From Dipteronia dyeriana (lineage: Eukaryota > Streptophyta > Magnoliopsida > Sapindales > Sapindaceae), in the NCBI GenBank assembly GCA_032871835.1, contig CM065296.1, forward strand, positions 7,450,001 to 7,514,000: a stretch of DNA of 64,000 nucleotides, written 5' to 3'. The notes under the pieces were generated by a model, which was given only the letters and a program-made list of their open reading frames with translations, searched no databases and was not told the DNA's origin. The translations under genes and the position numbers were made by a program. Positions 12,221 through 24,959 of the stretch are shown piece after piece. How positions within the stretch are numbered: the first letter of the stretch is position 1; each line of letters opens with the position of its first letter.

Positions 12221-12228
12221 GTGGTGGG

Positions 12229-12600
12229 GATTGACTTAGTGGTTCGTGGTTTTCAAGGGTTAGTTATGGTTACCAGTGCCCAAAGAGTATGTGCTAGCTA
12301 CAGTCCTTTAGTGACCGAAGTTGTTGCTGTTTTAAGAGGGATTAACCTGGCCATTAAGACGGGGTAGACGCCTTTTGTGATTGAGACTGATGCGCTAGTT
12401 ATGGTGAACTTGATCCAGGTTGGTAAAACTTCCTTGGTCGATGTTAGTCTGGCCATTGGGGGACATTTTAGTTAAGCTTAGTTCTTTTGCATGAGGGGTG
12501 GGAGGGGCATTAACCGTTGTAGATGACCAATTTTAGATGGAGAATTACCCTCTGTGTGTGGAGAGGTATATCCTGGATAAGGTCCCAGATCTTTGAGTTT
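12229..12600 (+). mobile_element. LINE retrotransposon, right part (RNase H)
   Basis: Reading resumes with IDLVVRGFQG, then SPLVTEVVAVLRGINLAI and, after a stop at 12366, TPFVIETDALVMVNLIQVG. This is the second half of the RNase H domain begun at 10200. The 3' end is not sharply visible; a poly(A) tail is not evident. Confidence 0.78.
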
Positions 12601-12901
12601 TTATAATAGTTACTTCCTTCTAAAACAAATTTCATGTAACTTGAATCAACCATTTTTAATAAATAGGTTATAATCACAAATCCACAATTAAGTTCCATTT
12701 CTAATATAAGGATTTATAATTGGTAAATGCACTCAAATAAGAGAATCAATAAAGTGAATGTAATTTCAAGGGTGGGTGGGGAATTATGTTCTATTTCCGG
12801 AAGAAATTTGATTTGTGATATGTGTGTTGAATTTACATAATTTAACTCTCATACTTGATGTTTATTTGTATATATTATTGTTTTGTTATACCACATGTCG
12901 A
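12601..12901. other. Unassigned spacer
   Basis: AT-rich DNA between the LINE and the next element. I see no gene or repeat boundary in it. Confidence 0.5.
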
Positions 12902-13381
12902 CAGGGGCGAAACTAGAAATTTTTTTATGGGTAGGCTGTGGACAATTTCATATAGATAAAAATTTATACCGTATAAACAAAAAAAATATCATTTTGATTG
13001 CGAATCTCGATGATGTGAGAGAATTTCCATTAATTAAAATAAAAAATACTCATAACCAGGGGACATAATGAACATTATCATCAAATACATATTTTATTAC
13101 ATACCCTAAAATTTTCCATTTGATTTTTGAGTTATTAAATGGTTAAAATTCTCAATTTTGTTTTTCACTTAGTTAAGGAAACCCAATGGGCTTGAATGGG
13201 TCTGATGCATAAATTTTAAGTTATTGAGCTATTATTAAGATAAGGAAAAATATAGTAAGATAAGTTAGAATTGAAATTGGACTAGGGGTATATTTAGAAC
13301 CGAACGGAATGTATATAGAATTATTGAAAACATTTTTATAAAAAAACTATGGTGCGCTAACCAGGCTCAATTCCACCCCTG
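12902..13381. mobile_element. hAT-like MITE relic
   Basis: Ends are CAGGGGCGAAACTAG on the left and CAGGGGTGGAATTGA on the right (reverse complement). CAGGGGCGGA-type ends are common in plant hAT elements. The flanking octamers CATGTCGA and CATGCAGT agree at only five of eight positions, so the TSD is eroded or the edges are off. The 480-bp interior is AT-rich and non-coding. Confidence 0.6.
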
Positions 13382-14383
13382 CATGCAGTAATGCTGATTC
13401 AAACCGAATTTCCTCGAGATTAAATAAGAGCATCTCTAATGTAAAAATGACTTGTATATGAATTATTGTTGACATGACAACAATACCAAGAAACTTGTTT
13501 CCTATATGGTATAAATATGGACTTGATATACGAACAACTTAAAATTTGGTCTCCAATGCTTCCGTTTAAAACACATTTTTTTTAATGACATGTCCAATTA
13601 TATTTCCTATTTTCCATTTTATTTTAATTTCTTACTAAAAATGGATGAAAATTTAATATCAATTTTAAATGTTTGTCGAGTCAACCTAAAAAAGGGTTGT
13701 ACAATAGACCGTCTGAAAGTAGACGGTCATGTTGACAATGTCAAATATATTTTTTACCACGTTAACTTGAAGTTAAATATGTACGGTTACATTGAAAAAA
13801 AAATATTTTTTAACAAAATAACTATTAATCCTACGTAACATTTTTTTTTTTTCCACAAATCACGTTTATATCAAAAATGTTCACGTTTACATCAAAAATG
13901 TTTTAAATATCTTTCTTCATCAATGTGATGGTTGTTTATTTGTATGTATCCGGGCAGTTTCTGTTAACTTCTTTTCCACTTGATATCCTTATGGGTAATC
14001 AAGACACCAATCTCTTAACTCATAAACACTTGAGATCGAGTATTATAACATAAGATTTAATCTATATTTAATCAATTTAAATTATTATTTTTTCATTTAT
14101 TGATTATTTCTCTACATTATAACCACTTTATTGATAAAATCTCTCTACTATATATTATTTCTAAAAACATTATACTATTTTAAGTATCTAGATATAAATA
14201 TAAATATATATACTCTTATTTTTAGAATTACACTAATTAAAACCACACCGAAAAACCCATAATTTTCCATGCAAAAGAGAATAGAAAAAAACATTCTTAG
14301 TATAACAAAAGATTCAATATATCTTATGTATCCAAGTTGTTCGACGAAATTACTCTTCAAAAGTTTTCGTTCCATCGATCTCT
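13382..14383. other. Intergenic region downstream of the DUF642 gene
   Basis: AT-rich. GAGCATCTCTAATG at about 13428 and CTCCAATGCTTCC at about 13550 look like a weak inverted pair of a small MITE, without a clear TSD. The rest (13570-14380) holds only short unremarkable frames. Part of it must be the 3' UTR of the minus-strand gene. Confidence 0.45.
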
Positions 14384-16537
14384 TCACATCATGCGACGGG
14401 GATTTTTAACGCTCAACAGCTTCACATCATCAATGACAGGCCCGCACAGAGACGAGAAATCGTTCATAGTGTAGAACGTGCTAAGGAACATGACTCGAGT
14501 CCGGTTCGAGACAGCAACGAACCTCAGCACGGCTCGCTTGAACCCACCTTTGCCTTTTGACTGGTAAGGGACTTTGAGGGTGTCTTTACCAGCGAAGGCC
14601 TCGACAACCATGGACCCTTGGCAGGCATTGTTTGCATCCCCAACGGCGAAAGAGAGGGTGTAAGTTTTTCCGGGTGTGGTTCGAGCAATTTGGGCAATGG
14701 CGCTCTCTTTGCCTGCTACGAGCTCGATGGCTCTCTTGTCTTGTGGCACTGAGAAATGGTCGGAGTCTATGTACTTGACTGCTTTCAGAGACTCCACCAT
14801 CCAACCTGGAAGCGGCGAATGGTCGTCTTCGATGTTTGGTGGGATCAGAACCCCCCAAGACGTGTTGGGGAAGATGTAAGGACCTTCTTCAAAACCTCCA
14901 TTTTTGAGTATGTTCTCTGCACAATCAGAAAATAATAAATAAATAAATTCCCCACATAACTACTCACAGATGTCACCTAAATACAATTGCTAACAATTTT
15001 GTAATTAAATGGAGTCACAAGCACAATCTATAGTATAAGTGTCGTCTAGATATCTACCCAATATATATAATGCAAGAGAACATGATAGTTAAACTTGATT
15101 TCGAAGAATCCAACCACCAACAACCAAATCAAACGACCCTTGCAGTGTACCATTTGTATTTGAATTTATAGCGTTTACTAATCATAATCATGAATCTTAT
15201 CAAGGGAAAATAAACTTAATTACTAATTTGTAATGTTTCTTTATCAAATTATGTGGATCACAGCCATCACACACACAAGCACACTTGTATTTTTTCTTGT
15301 TATTTTTTTTTTTTTTACAATCAATGAGATATACGGATCTAGGCAATTAAATACGGTCCTATTTAGGTCTCCATGTTGCAGAATTTTAATGACTCTCCAA
15401 CCACTTTAACTATTTGTGCATATATATATAGAGAGAGAGCTTAGTCCCCACTGAAAAAGTAAATAAAAATAGGGACAATGACATCAAATTTCTATATCTG
15501 GGTAAGGCAGAAGCACAGTAAAACTAAGTAGGAAAAAAAACTAAGTGTTAGATAAAAACCTATTCAAAAAACCAAACCAGAGAAGAAGAAGAATTACTGT
15601 TGGACAATCTAGGTGGGTACAGTCCTCTAATGGCAACAGAGTCAATAAGAGGTCCACAAGCAGGATCCTCCTCAACGCCTGGATTGTGCAAAACAATCTC
15701 TGCATAGTCAAACTCAGCCTGAAAAGCCCAAGCATACGAGTCCCAACCATTGCTGCTATACAGAGTCTGTAGAGGCAACAACCCCGAGTCTGGAGCCACA
15801 GATATGTTAAGTGACTCTTCTTGAGCACAAGTTCGAGCGTAGCTAAAAGAGATTGAGTAGTAATTTCCCTTTATCACTTTGATTCTCTGCTTCACTGATG
15901 CTTCGTTGCCTAGTCTGACAGCGAAGGCTCCTTCAGGCACCACTAGCAACATGTCTCCTTGCTTTTGGCCTGATTTTATGTACTCAACGAACCCTGAAAT
16001 TTCCCATCTTGGTACTGCATACCGATTTAGCACTATTGTGCCGTTCATATCTGAGGGCTTTGGTCCTAGCTCGAAGTCACCGTTTGGTACAAGCCCTGGA
16101 AATTGAATTTGAAATTAAGTGACAATAACAAAAGACAAAATAAGCTATCCATATCCGTCCTGAAAAGAAATTTTTTGAATTTTTTTGAAATATCTGACTA
16201 TTTTGAAACTTTCCCGGAAAAAAAAAACTTTTCAGAGAGCTATCATCATTCTATCAATACGCACTTCAATCGAAGTTTGTCTATTGCTAGCTCGGTTGAT
16301 GATGACCTTGAAAATGACCCTCCTTCATTAAAGGCGACTGTACCCGACAGAGAGGGGTCAGGTCATTTTGGACCACAACAAACTTTCAACACTCACTTGC
16401 TACTTGCTCCAAAGTATATTGGAAAAAAAAAACTTGAAGACAGACACGAAATCGATGTTTTGAACCAGTTCTTGATCTGGGTTTTTTGTTTTTCTTTCAA
16501 AATACAAGTCTACGTACGTATACGTATACATATGACA

Positions 16538-16575
<38 letters not shown>

Positions 16576-16717
16576 ATATATCTACAACACAAACAGAGTG
16601 TGTTTTTTTTTACAGAGATGGATGCTTCTTCTAAAGGACTAACTCACCGTCTCTGATGGAGAAGGCGATGTGGCAGGTGGCGCATAATAGCACCGACAGC
16701 AAGATAACTCCTCGCAT
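14384..16717 (-). CDS. DUF642 secreted cell-wall protein (BIIDXI-like)
   Basis: Three exons: 16648-16717 (ATG at 16717), 15598-16095 and 14384-14916 (stop TGA), giving 366 codons, close to the usual family length of about 370. All junctions are GT..AG (GTGAGT, GTAATT; CCAG, GCAG) and keep the frame. The start MRGVILLSVLLCATCHIAFS is a signal peptide, so the protein should be secreted to the apoplast. Two tandem galactose-binding-like halves follow. The first begins LVPNGDFELGPKP and ends ACGPLIDSVAI; the second begins NILKNGGFEEGPYIFPNTSW, with DDHSPLPGW, and ends LCGPVIDDVKLL. Paired cysteines in each half fit the family. Known members bind cell-wall pectin/cellulose and affect pectin methylesterase activity; that role is inferred here. 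The frame is intact, so I take it as functional. Confidence 0.95.
16539..16573. repeat. (TA)n microsatellite in intron 1 of the DUF642 gene
   Basis: About 16 TA units lie between exon 1 and exon 2. It could be length-polymorphic; no function is implied. Confidence 0.9.
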
Positions 16718-16806
16718 TGTTTAGAGTTTTTGTGCAGTGTTTTTTAGAGAGAAGAAGAAGAAAGTGGAGTGAAAGCACTATGAGCAGAGTTGAAGCGAGG
16801 TTGGGG

Positions 16807-16812
16807 TTTATA
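16807..16812 (-). promoter_or_regulatory. TATA box of the DUF642 gene
   Basis: On the minus strand the sequence reads GCATATAAACCCC about 90 bp upstream of the ATG. That leaves room for a 5' UTR of roughly 60 bp. Nothing else nearby looks like a TATA element. Confidence 0.6.
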
Positions 16813-17120
16813 TGCATGGGTGTGGATGAGAAAGCCCTTGGATTTCGGTGAAATTTACGGGATTTGCCATTGAGTAATGAGTGAGTAGTGTGACCGACCG
16901 GATCTTCACGTGGCGGTGTGGAATTACAATTATGCCCTTTTGACATTATTGAATGATTATTAATTATTATTTTAATGAAAGGACCCCGAATCTGGACTTG
17001 GGATTGCTTTGTCTTGTGGTGGAGATTTGAAGACAAAAGCTGATCAACTTCACATGGGTTTCTCTCTACTCGAACATACCATGCAAGCACGCTATACATT
17101 TTCTCGAGCTCCAAACTCAA

Positions 17121-18479
17121 TCAAACTTTTGTTACATAAGGGCTTTTTAGTCATTCCATGCACCCATGTTGCTTGCTATGTTTAGGTGTCTTTGAAGTCG
17201 ACCGGTCTAGTGGTAAACTTCGATATTATGCATTGCCATATGATCGACCTATGTCATTTGTATATCTGTTTTATTAAGTATCTATAATTCTGTATATGTA
17301 AAAATTGTAATTGAATTCAAGTTCAAAAGGAAATGTTCCAAGAATACTGAGATATAATACTACGTTGATCCAATCCAACTTTACTAAGGTTTTGTTAGAT
17401 GGACTTTTGGTAATATAATGTACCCAAGTTGTTATTCAAGACATCTTTTAAAAACGAGTTGAAGTTAATAGGATGATTTAACAGTAAATTTACATCAAAG
17501 TCATGTTAAATCAACTATGAAGTTCTAAATATGATTCGTAAATTAGTTTTATGATATTTTTTCTATATCTATATGTAATGTGTCAAGAATATATAGATAT
17601 GATAATTTACTTTTTAGAATTGTATTGAATCCTAAAACACATGGTTGTGACATATTATTATGATATATAAGTGTTTGATTAAAGTCGTGTGAGAATATAA
17701 TCGACACCCATGATTCTTGGTTAATAATATTGACTTCATTTGTTGTCTTTTGAATTATAGTAATTGGTGAAGATATCAAGGTGGTGTAATAGGAGAAATA
17801 TTTATATCACATGATTGAAACAAAAACAAGTTTGATAGATTACATTGCAAGCAAACACGTGTCTTGTATAGTTGTATCGAATAAAGCCAACAAAATCTTG
17901 TAGGCTGTAACCAATTAACCATCGATTTAATTTAATTATTTTTAAATTGGATAAATGTTTGTCGTAAGATTAATACTATTTTATCTAAATATGGTGTATA
18001 AATGATGTGACAGTAATTTAGTCTATGCATTTAATTCATATAAATCTAATCCATTAAATGAATTAACTAAAATATTAACACGTTATTTAGATACCAAATT
18101 TAAATGAAGTAACATTACTCAAATCATAATATAAATGTTGTATAGTATATATCATTCTGCTAAATAATTACTAATTAAATAAAACTTCAACCACAATCAA
18201 TGAAAATATCTGTTTATGAAAACTCATTAATACTTTATCATATTAAATACAAATATATATATATATATATGTTCAGTTCAACATATCATGTCATAAATAA
18301 TAATCAAGTAATACTACTTTATTTAAATTTGTTAGTCAAATTATGTGGCAACAATTCAGTCTATTCATTTAAATTGGATTATATTTACATGAATTAAATG
18401 TATGAACTAGATTGTTGCTACATCATTTGACACCAAATTTAGACAACAAATTTAAACAATATAGCATTTACTCGTCACA
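17121..18479. other. Intergenic, upstream of the DUF642 gene
   Basis: AT-rich DNA with short spurious frames. It holds the distal promoter of the minus-strand DUF642 gene. I see no second gene. Confidence 0.5.
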
Positions 18480-18643
18480 TATATATATATAATATCATTT
18501 TCTCTCGCTTTCGATGTGGTTGCAACACGTGGCGGTCATAAATGTTATTTATCTTTGTTTATTTTTTAAATTTTAATTATATCATATTCATAATTGTTAT
18601 TCATTTTTGTTTATTTTTAAAATTTTAATTATATCATATCATA

Positions 18644-18676
<33 letters not shown>

Positions 18677-19450
18677 TATATCATATCATATATTATACAA
18701 AAAATATATATATATATATTCTGGAAATACAATAAATCATTTTGTACTATTATTATTATCATTTTTTTTACGGTTATTATTAAAATTATATATAATATCA
18801 TATATAATAATATAATAATAATAATTTGTCTACTTTTGATGTGGTTGTGACACGCGATAATCATAAAATTTATTTTTATTTTTTATTTTTTATTTTTTTA
18901 AATATCATATATAATATAATAATATAATAATATACTTTTTTTACGTTTGATGTAGTTACGATAAGTGACAATCATAAATGTTTTTATTTTTTTATTTTTT
19001 TTAAATATCATATATAATATATAATAATAATAATAATAATAATAAATATATATATATATATATATATATACTTTTTAATGTTAGTATTAAATATTAAATT
19101 TTAATAATTATAGATAGCTACTTCTCATATGGGAGTGACGTGTTATTATTTAAGTAATTAATTAATTATATATAATATAATCAAAAACATTATATTATAA
19201 TAATATATTTTTTTCTATTTTTGATGTGCTTACGATACGTGACAATCATAAATATAATTAAATTTTTTATTTTTAAAAATATCATATATATATATATATA
19301 TCGTATATGATAATATAATAATATACTTTTTAATGTTAGTATATTTAATATTAGTATTAAATATTTAATTTTAATAATCATATATAGCTACTTCTCGTGT
19401 GGGAGTGACATGTGTTATTGTTTAAGTACTTAATTAATTATGTATTATAT
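18480..19450. repeat. Diverged tandem/clustered repeats
   Basis: A unit with core TTTTGATGTGGTTGTGACACG followed by GATAATCATAAAT recurs at about 18505, 18835, 18945 and 19215. A second module (TTTTTAATGTTAGTAT to AGCTACTTCTC then GGGAGTGACRTG) occurs at about 19070-19165 and 19327-19425. The last two copies of both modules are offset by about 260 bp, so the 3' part is a tandem duplication of 18940-19190. Runs of (AAT)n and (TA)n fill the gaps. Another copy of the core lies at about 27300. Confidence 0.75.
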
Positions 19451-19869
19451 AATCAAAAATGGTTCTTTTCATCTCCTATAATCACCATCCATTTTTTTAT
19501 AATCGATGATCATATTATAATTGTTTATTAATGATATTTTAAGTTACATCTTAAAATACTTTATATACGGTTAATAAAAATAACTACATTTCATAATGAA
19601 GTGACGTTATTGGTCTCTTAATAGTTATTTTCAAGATTATTGGTCTCCTAATATTTATAATTATCATGATCAATAATACCCAAAACTCGTCATATTCTTT
19701 TTTACATATACATGCATTATTCCTCTTTTAATGGTTATGATCATGATTAGTAATAAAACACTAGAGTCCCATCATATTATCTTTTAAATCAAACTTTAAA
19801 TTTAGATAATTAAACCACATAATCATAATATGACAATCACAGTCTCTACCCAAAAGTCCTCCCCTCTCT

Positions 19870-20145
19870 TTCAAATTTTTCTATAAAAATCAATAAAAAT
19901 CTCACATTTTCTCCTTCTCATTCAATTGGCACTCAAACACATACAAACTCAAAACACCAAAAAGGTGAAGGTGGAGAATTTGATTACATTGGGTGATGAT
20001 AAAATGTAAAGGTGGTGAGAAAATTATTTATAAGTTTTTTTATATTTAATTTTATTATTTTGTTGAATAATTGTAATCTTAGTTTTTTTTTTTTTTTTTC
20101 AATTCACAATGATTCAAAAAGTCATACATCATTCTAAGGTATTAT
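19870..20145 (+). promoter_or_regulatory. Possible orphan promoter and leader
   Basis: CTATAAAAATC at about 19881 is a fair TATA box, followed by a CT-rich then A-rich stretch typical of plant 5' leaders (about 19905-19970). A short ATG frame at 20109 runs into AAGGTATT, a possible splice donor. No downstream coding exon was found before 22 kb, so this may be a decayed gene start or a non-coding transcript. Confidence 0.25.
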
Positions 20146-20574
20146 TTTCTTACCAAAACGAAGCATCTTTTTATATTTTTGAATTCAAACATTTTAAAAT
20201 TGTTAAAAAAGTACTTTTGGGTTGATTATTGTTGTGATGTATTTTGGTTTCTTTATCGTATTTGTTATTTGTTTTGGTTAGCAAAACTTGAAACATTGAA
20301 TTTAAACATCGACGATTTCAAATAGATTTCCATTATGGTGTTCTAGCTACGGCTTTGACTTTATTTTAATTTGAATTTAAAAATATCGTGTTATTTGTCG
20401 GTAGATTTAAGGTTTTGTCCAAATTTAATTCTTTACATACATATGTTAAATTCTTCCGTGTTTATCACATTGCATTGAAGAACTTCTCATGTCTCCAAAA
20501 CAATTGTCTTTCAAAAACTTCGAGGTCCGATAAAAGTAGCACTTGATGACTTTCAGTTTCGATTTCGATGTTAA

Positions 20575-21241
20575 ATATGTAATTATTGTTATTATTTAGC
20601 TGGAAAAAAAATTGACTAATGAATATTCTAACGGTTGAATACTAAAAGATCTTTAATATATATATAAAAAATGATGCGATTTCTTTTACATTGCTTTATT
20701 GCTACCATCTTGTGAATTCAAGATATAAATTTATAAAGGGTTGTATAATTCATATTCATAAATTAATGAAAGAATAATTATTGCTTGAAAGAAAAAAAAA
20801 AAGTGAGTCGTGAGAAAAGGGTTCTCCATCTCTTTACAAAAAAAGTAAAGAAAACAAATTATATTATTTTATATTAAAAGAATTGATAATTAATTGATAT
20901 ATAATTTTTAGAATGAAACTAATTAATAGATATTATAAAGATAGATGTAATGAATATAAAATGTTTAGGTAACGAAAGGATATGGCTTTCAACCTTTTTA
21001 GCAAAATTAAAATATAATTATATAATTAATTTTTTAGTTAAATATGGGATAGGAAATGTTAGTTTGGAAGTGTTATCATAATTTAATTAATTATGGAATT
21101 GATTAAGTGAATTTATTAATTATCCCATTATTTATGTGTTACCTCATGAATTTTTATTTATGTGATTTATTTATGATTTATGGCCCACGGTTGAGCCACA
21201 ACTATCCATATTAATTTGTATTAATTAGTTTTTTTTAGTAT

Positions 21242-21282
<41 letters not shown>

Positions 21283-22104
21283 TTTGGTAAGTTATAAAGA
21301 CAAGCCATAAATTCTTATTAATTAGTTATCTATATACAGATATCTTTATATATTATAACATTCGATAAATTCAAGAGAAAAAACCATAAATTCTTATTAT
21401 TATTTTTAATGTCTTATGAATTAATGTTATATATATAAAAAAAATCGATTTTGATGTAAAACATGTAAGTACTGTTATTAGTTTCATAGAAAAAGTAAAC
21501 TAATGAATGTTTTAACGGTTGAATGCTAAGAACTCTTATATATATGGGTCAAGCTAAATCAACTTAAATTTATGATTTAAAACTTTTACTTCAACATCTC
21601 AACCATCCATGTACTCTTAATTTCAGAGTTATAATATATATGGGTTCTCTTTGCATTGCTTTATTGCTACCATTTGTGAATTCAAGACATAATTTTAAGA
21701 ATGGTTGTTTAATTTAAATTAATTAATTAATGGAAGAATATTTATTGTATGAAAGGAAAACAAAGTGAAACAAGTTATATATATATTATATTATAACAAT
21801 TAATATCTAATTAATATGTATTTTTTAGAATGAAACTAATTAATAGATGTTATCAAGATGGATGAAAGATTATTTATTGATGAAATGAATATAAAACGTT
21901 TGGGTAATGAGAAGATGTAGATTTCAATATTTTCAGCAGAAATAAAAAAAGATATATATTAATTATGGGATAGAACATGTCAAGACGGGAATGTTATCAT
22001 AATTTAATTAATTTTGGAATTGATTAAGTGAATTTAATCATTATCCCATTATTTATGGGTTGCCTACTCAATTTTCATTTATGCGTTTGACTATTGATTT
22101 ATGG
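20575..22104 (+). repeat. Direct duplication of about 600 bp
   Basis: 20575-21185 and about 21455-22104 align end to end in the same orientation with many small changes. Shared landmarks are ACGGTTGAATRCTAA, TTGCATTGCTTTATTGCTACC (both halves), AGAATGAAACTAATTAATAG, and GTTATCATAATTTAATTAAT through TTATCCCATTATTTATG. Neither copy codes for protein. The offset is about 900 bp; 21190-21450 is unduplicated AT-rich DNA with an (AAT)n run at 21250-21281. Confidence 0.85.

Positions 22105-22181
<77 letters not shown>
22104..22181. repeat. (TA)n(TG)n compound microsatellite
   Basis: A long TA run passes into GTGTGTGTGT just left of the MULE-type element. The apparent Y-I repeat frame here is a translation of the microsatellite. 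Confidence 0.95.
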
Positions 22182-22182
<1 letters not shown>

Positions 22183-22546
22183 TAGTTATAATAAGGGATA
22201 ATTATCCCGGTGACCATCAACTCTTATCACTGCTATCAAAATGGCCATTGGATGAGGAATTGGTTTCAAAATGGTCATTTTTTGTAAACAATGTTACACT
22301 TACTGCTGTAAAAATGGACTGGTCTGACCCATTGGGTACGGCTTGGCCAGTCCATTTTTGGAAACAGATCGGGTCTGCCCAGCACGCGACTGTTTCCGAA
22401 ACCTGAGGCCAGGCATGGCACGGCACGCTGGCCTGCCTCATGAGGGCCGGGCCGGGCCAGGCCGAGCCCGGGTCTCTTCTGCGAGGCCTGGTCCGACGGG
22501 CTTGGCGGGTCTGGTCCAAAATAATTTTTCAAATTACGTTTGTTTG

Positions 22547-22594
22547 GGTTTAGGGTTTAGGGTTTAAGGTTTAGGGTTTAGGGTTTAGGGTTTA
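22547..22594 (+). repeat. Interstitial plant telomere motif tract
   Basis: About seven near-perfect copies of the seven-base plant telomere repeat TTTAGGG, one with an A for G change, lie inside the hAT element near its transposase 3' end. Confidence 0.9.
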
Positions 22595-22838
22595 AGTTTT
22601 GAAATGAATAAAGAGAACAAACAATTTTTAGGATTTGAAATGAATAAAGAAAACGAACAATTATTTATCTATTTAATTATTTTTCACTTATGGAATTCAG
22701 TATTACATATTTACATGATTGCTTCATTAAAAACCTTACTAAGAAAAACTCAGTGAGATAAAAACTTAGTAAGGGAAAAAGAGTACAACCGTTTTACAAC
22801 TTACAAGTAAATAATAAATACATATGTAAAAGTATAAT

Positions 22839-24925
22839 CTAGTTCTGGCCCTGACCACTACTTGCAGGGTCATCAATATATAGATTGTTGAAATTTAGAA
22901 TAAGCTCTTTATCTACAGTTAGATTTTGCAACCTTTTTTTAGCATGCTCTCAATCCCGAAGGCATGTTAGTATCTCCACCATCTCCAGAGACAAACAACT
23001 TCTTCTTGGTTCAATTATACGTCCACTGGTGCTGAAAGTTTATTCTGAAGACACCGTTGACACTGGAATAACCAGTATGTCACGTGCTAAGCGTGACAGA
23101 ACTGAATACCTGTACGTATAGGTCTTTCACCATAACAACAAATCAAACTCTTCCTTGTCTTCAACAACATCGAACTGTACTTCAATGTACCTAATAAGTT
23201 CGGTACAAGAAGATGGGCTAGATCTTTGCCCCGAAGAAATACTTGCTGATTTGTCCTTTTTAGCCGTTTTAGAAGGCCCCAACTTGTTTGCTTCGGCTCT
23301 GTCTCTCGGTTGTGTTGATTGGAGGGTGTCAATGTTGCCAAACCTGCTATTATAAATACGAAAAATCTCGAACAACTTGGTTCGAATGTCAGTAATTTAT
23401 TCTAAATAATCTATTAACAAATTAATACCAATAAACTCAAGCAAAACTTCTAAACCAGATAATTTAACACTAGGGTCTACTATAGCACTCAAGACATAAA
23501 GTAGAGGAATGTTAGCTCAATATTTTTTCAACTTTGTCTCTATGGCAACAACTGCAGCGCCTAGATGTTCATTTTCTCTATAACTGTTTAACAGTTCAGA
23601 TATTTTCACTATCTGATGGATTGCCTGGAAAGATGTGGGGTAATATACCCCAGAAAGAGTTACAGTGGCATTGTAAAAACTCTTTAAAAATTGAACAAAA
23701 ATCTTTGTCACATACCAATCGTCTGTGGTAAGTATTTTTGGACTATGTTGACCTGTTTCGGGGAATTTCGTGTTATAAAAACATGTAATGGTTGTATCAT
23801 ATTCCAAACAATTTTCCAACATTAAATAATTAGAGTTCCACATTACCGGCATATCAGTTTGGAATCGTCGGGGTTTGAGACCGTTTAATTTACAATGTCT
23901 CATGAATTCACTGAATCTAGGATTAGAACTGCAAATCCAAGAAATGACATCTCTGATGTGATCTATTTGGTAGCTTACCTGCTTTAAACCAGCATGTACA
24001 ACTAAATTTATAATATGGCATGCACACCGTTGATGTAAGAAATAACCTCTATCTTGCGGGATATTTCTTACAACAAACAATGCAATAGAGCTAGTATTTG
24101 CAGATGCATTATCTAATATGATCGAAAGGATGCGATGCGTGATTTCATAAGTTTCTAAAACATAAATAATGCTATTAAAAATGTTTTCTGCGGTATATGC
24201 AAAATCCATAGGACGAAAACCAATAATTCTTTTTGTTATCCTCCGGTCATAATCTAAATAGTATCGCGTGACACATAAATACTCCTGTTTGGAACATACA
24301 TTCCAAATATCAGAAGTTAATGCAACAGAGACACTTAAATGTTGTATTTCAGCAACTAAGTCATCCCTTTGGGTTTCAAACAATGGTATCAAATCATTTC
24401 TGGTGGTGGTTCTAGACACAGGTTCATATTGGGGGTTATATGCAGATGTGATTAATTCTTTATGAAATGGACTTTCACCAATACTGATTGGTTGATCGGT
24501 TGATCAGTTTGTGCAATGTATCGTGCAAAGCACTCTCTAGCGTGCATGGCGTCGAACTGCCACATCGTAATGGACCCGTCTGGGTGCCGTTGAAGTTGTG
24601 TCTAGGTTGTAGTATCTACCTGTCCATGTACAGACATACATTTGTACATATGCCGTCTCAAATGTCTGGTTCCCCTCGTACTTGTAGCATAATCCTTGTG
24701 ACAAAACTTACATTTAGCTCTGGGGCCAAACGTTCCATTTGAGAGTGTCATTTGGACTGTGTTGAAACATTGTCACACATCTGATGTTAATTTTCTGGGA
24801 AGTGATGTTGGTGTAACGGCGGAACCAGAATGTCCCGCTTGAGTATGGGTCGGCTCTGAAATATCAAATTCATCGTTGAGCATATTCAACCCGTCTGGAA
24901 AATAAGGCTGCTGCTTATGATGCAT
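22839..24925 (-). pseudogene. hAT transposase pseudogene (BED finger / RICESLEEPER-like)
   Basis: Reading from ATG at 24925 to TAG at 22839. The N-terminal part holds a BED zinc finger (about 24655-24735; CxxC in CKFCHKDYA, then RHLRRHMYKC). A 300-residue open block (23517-24419) carries the RNase H-like catalytic fold: SVALTSDIWN, HRILSIILDNASANTS, HQRCACHIINLVV, VMWNSNYLMLENCL. The C-terminal dimerisation region (22850-23090) reads DILVIPVSTVSSE, then a stop in place of the usual residue, then FSTSGRIIEPRRS and LEMVEILTCLRD. Visible disruptions are a TGA near 24774, frame breaks around 24500 and 23400, and two stops in the dimerisation region. The protein would cut and paste hAT ends; this copy cannot make it. 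Confidence 0.9.
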
Positions 24926-24959
24926 TATCTGAAGTAAAAATACGAGTACTATAGTAATT

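Larger units (their letters stand above)
10275..12228. repeat. 8-bp target-site duplication GTGGTGGG
   Basis: GTGGTGGG occurs exactly at 10275-10282 and 12221-12228, directly touching the two ends of the hAT element. Removing the element and one copy leaves the LINE RNase H frame open through the joint. Confidence 0.93.

Noticed and set aside
14586..14879. Overlapping frames opposite or shifted to the DUF642 exon 3
   Set aside because: They are shadows of the real exon, whose frame, splice sites and motifs are clear.
22101..22406. Open frame beginning with a long Tyr-Ile repeat
   Set aside because: It is the translation of the (TA)n(TG)n microsatellite running into the MULE and hAT ends; no gene signals.
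22547..22594. Telomere repeats as a chromosome end
   Set aside because: Short, imperfect, inside a bounded hAT element, with ordinary sequence on both sides.
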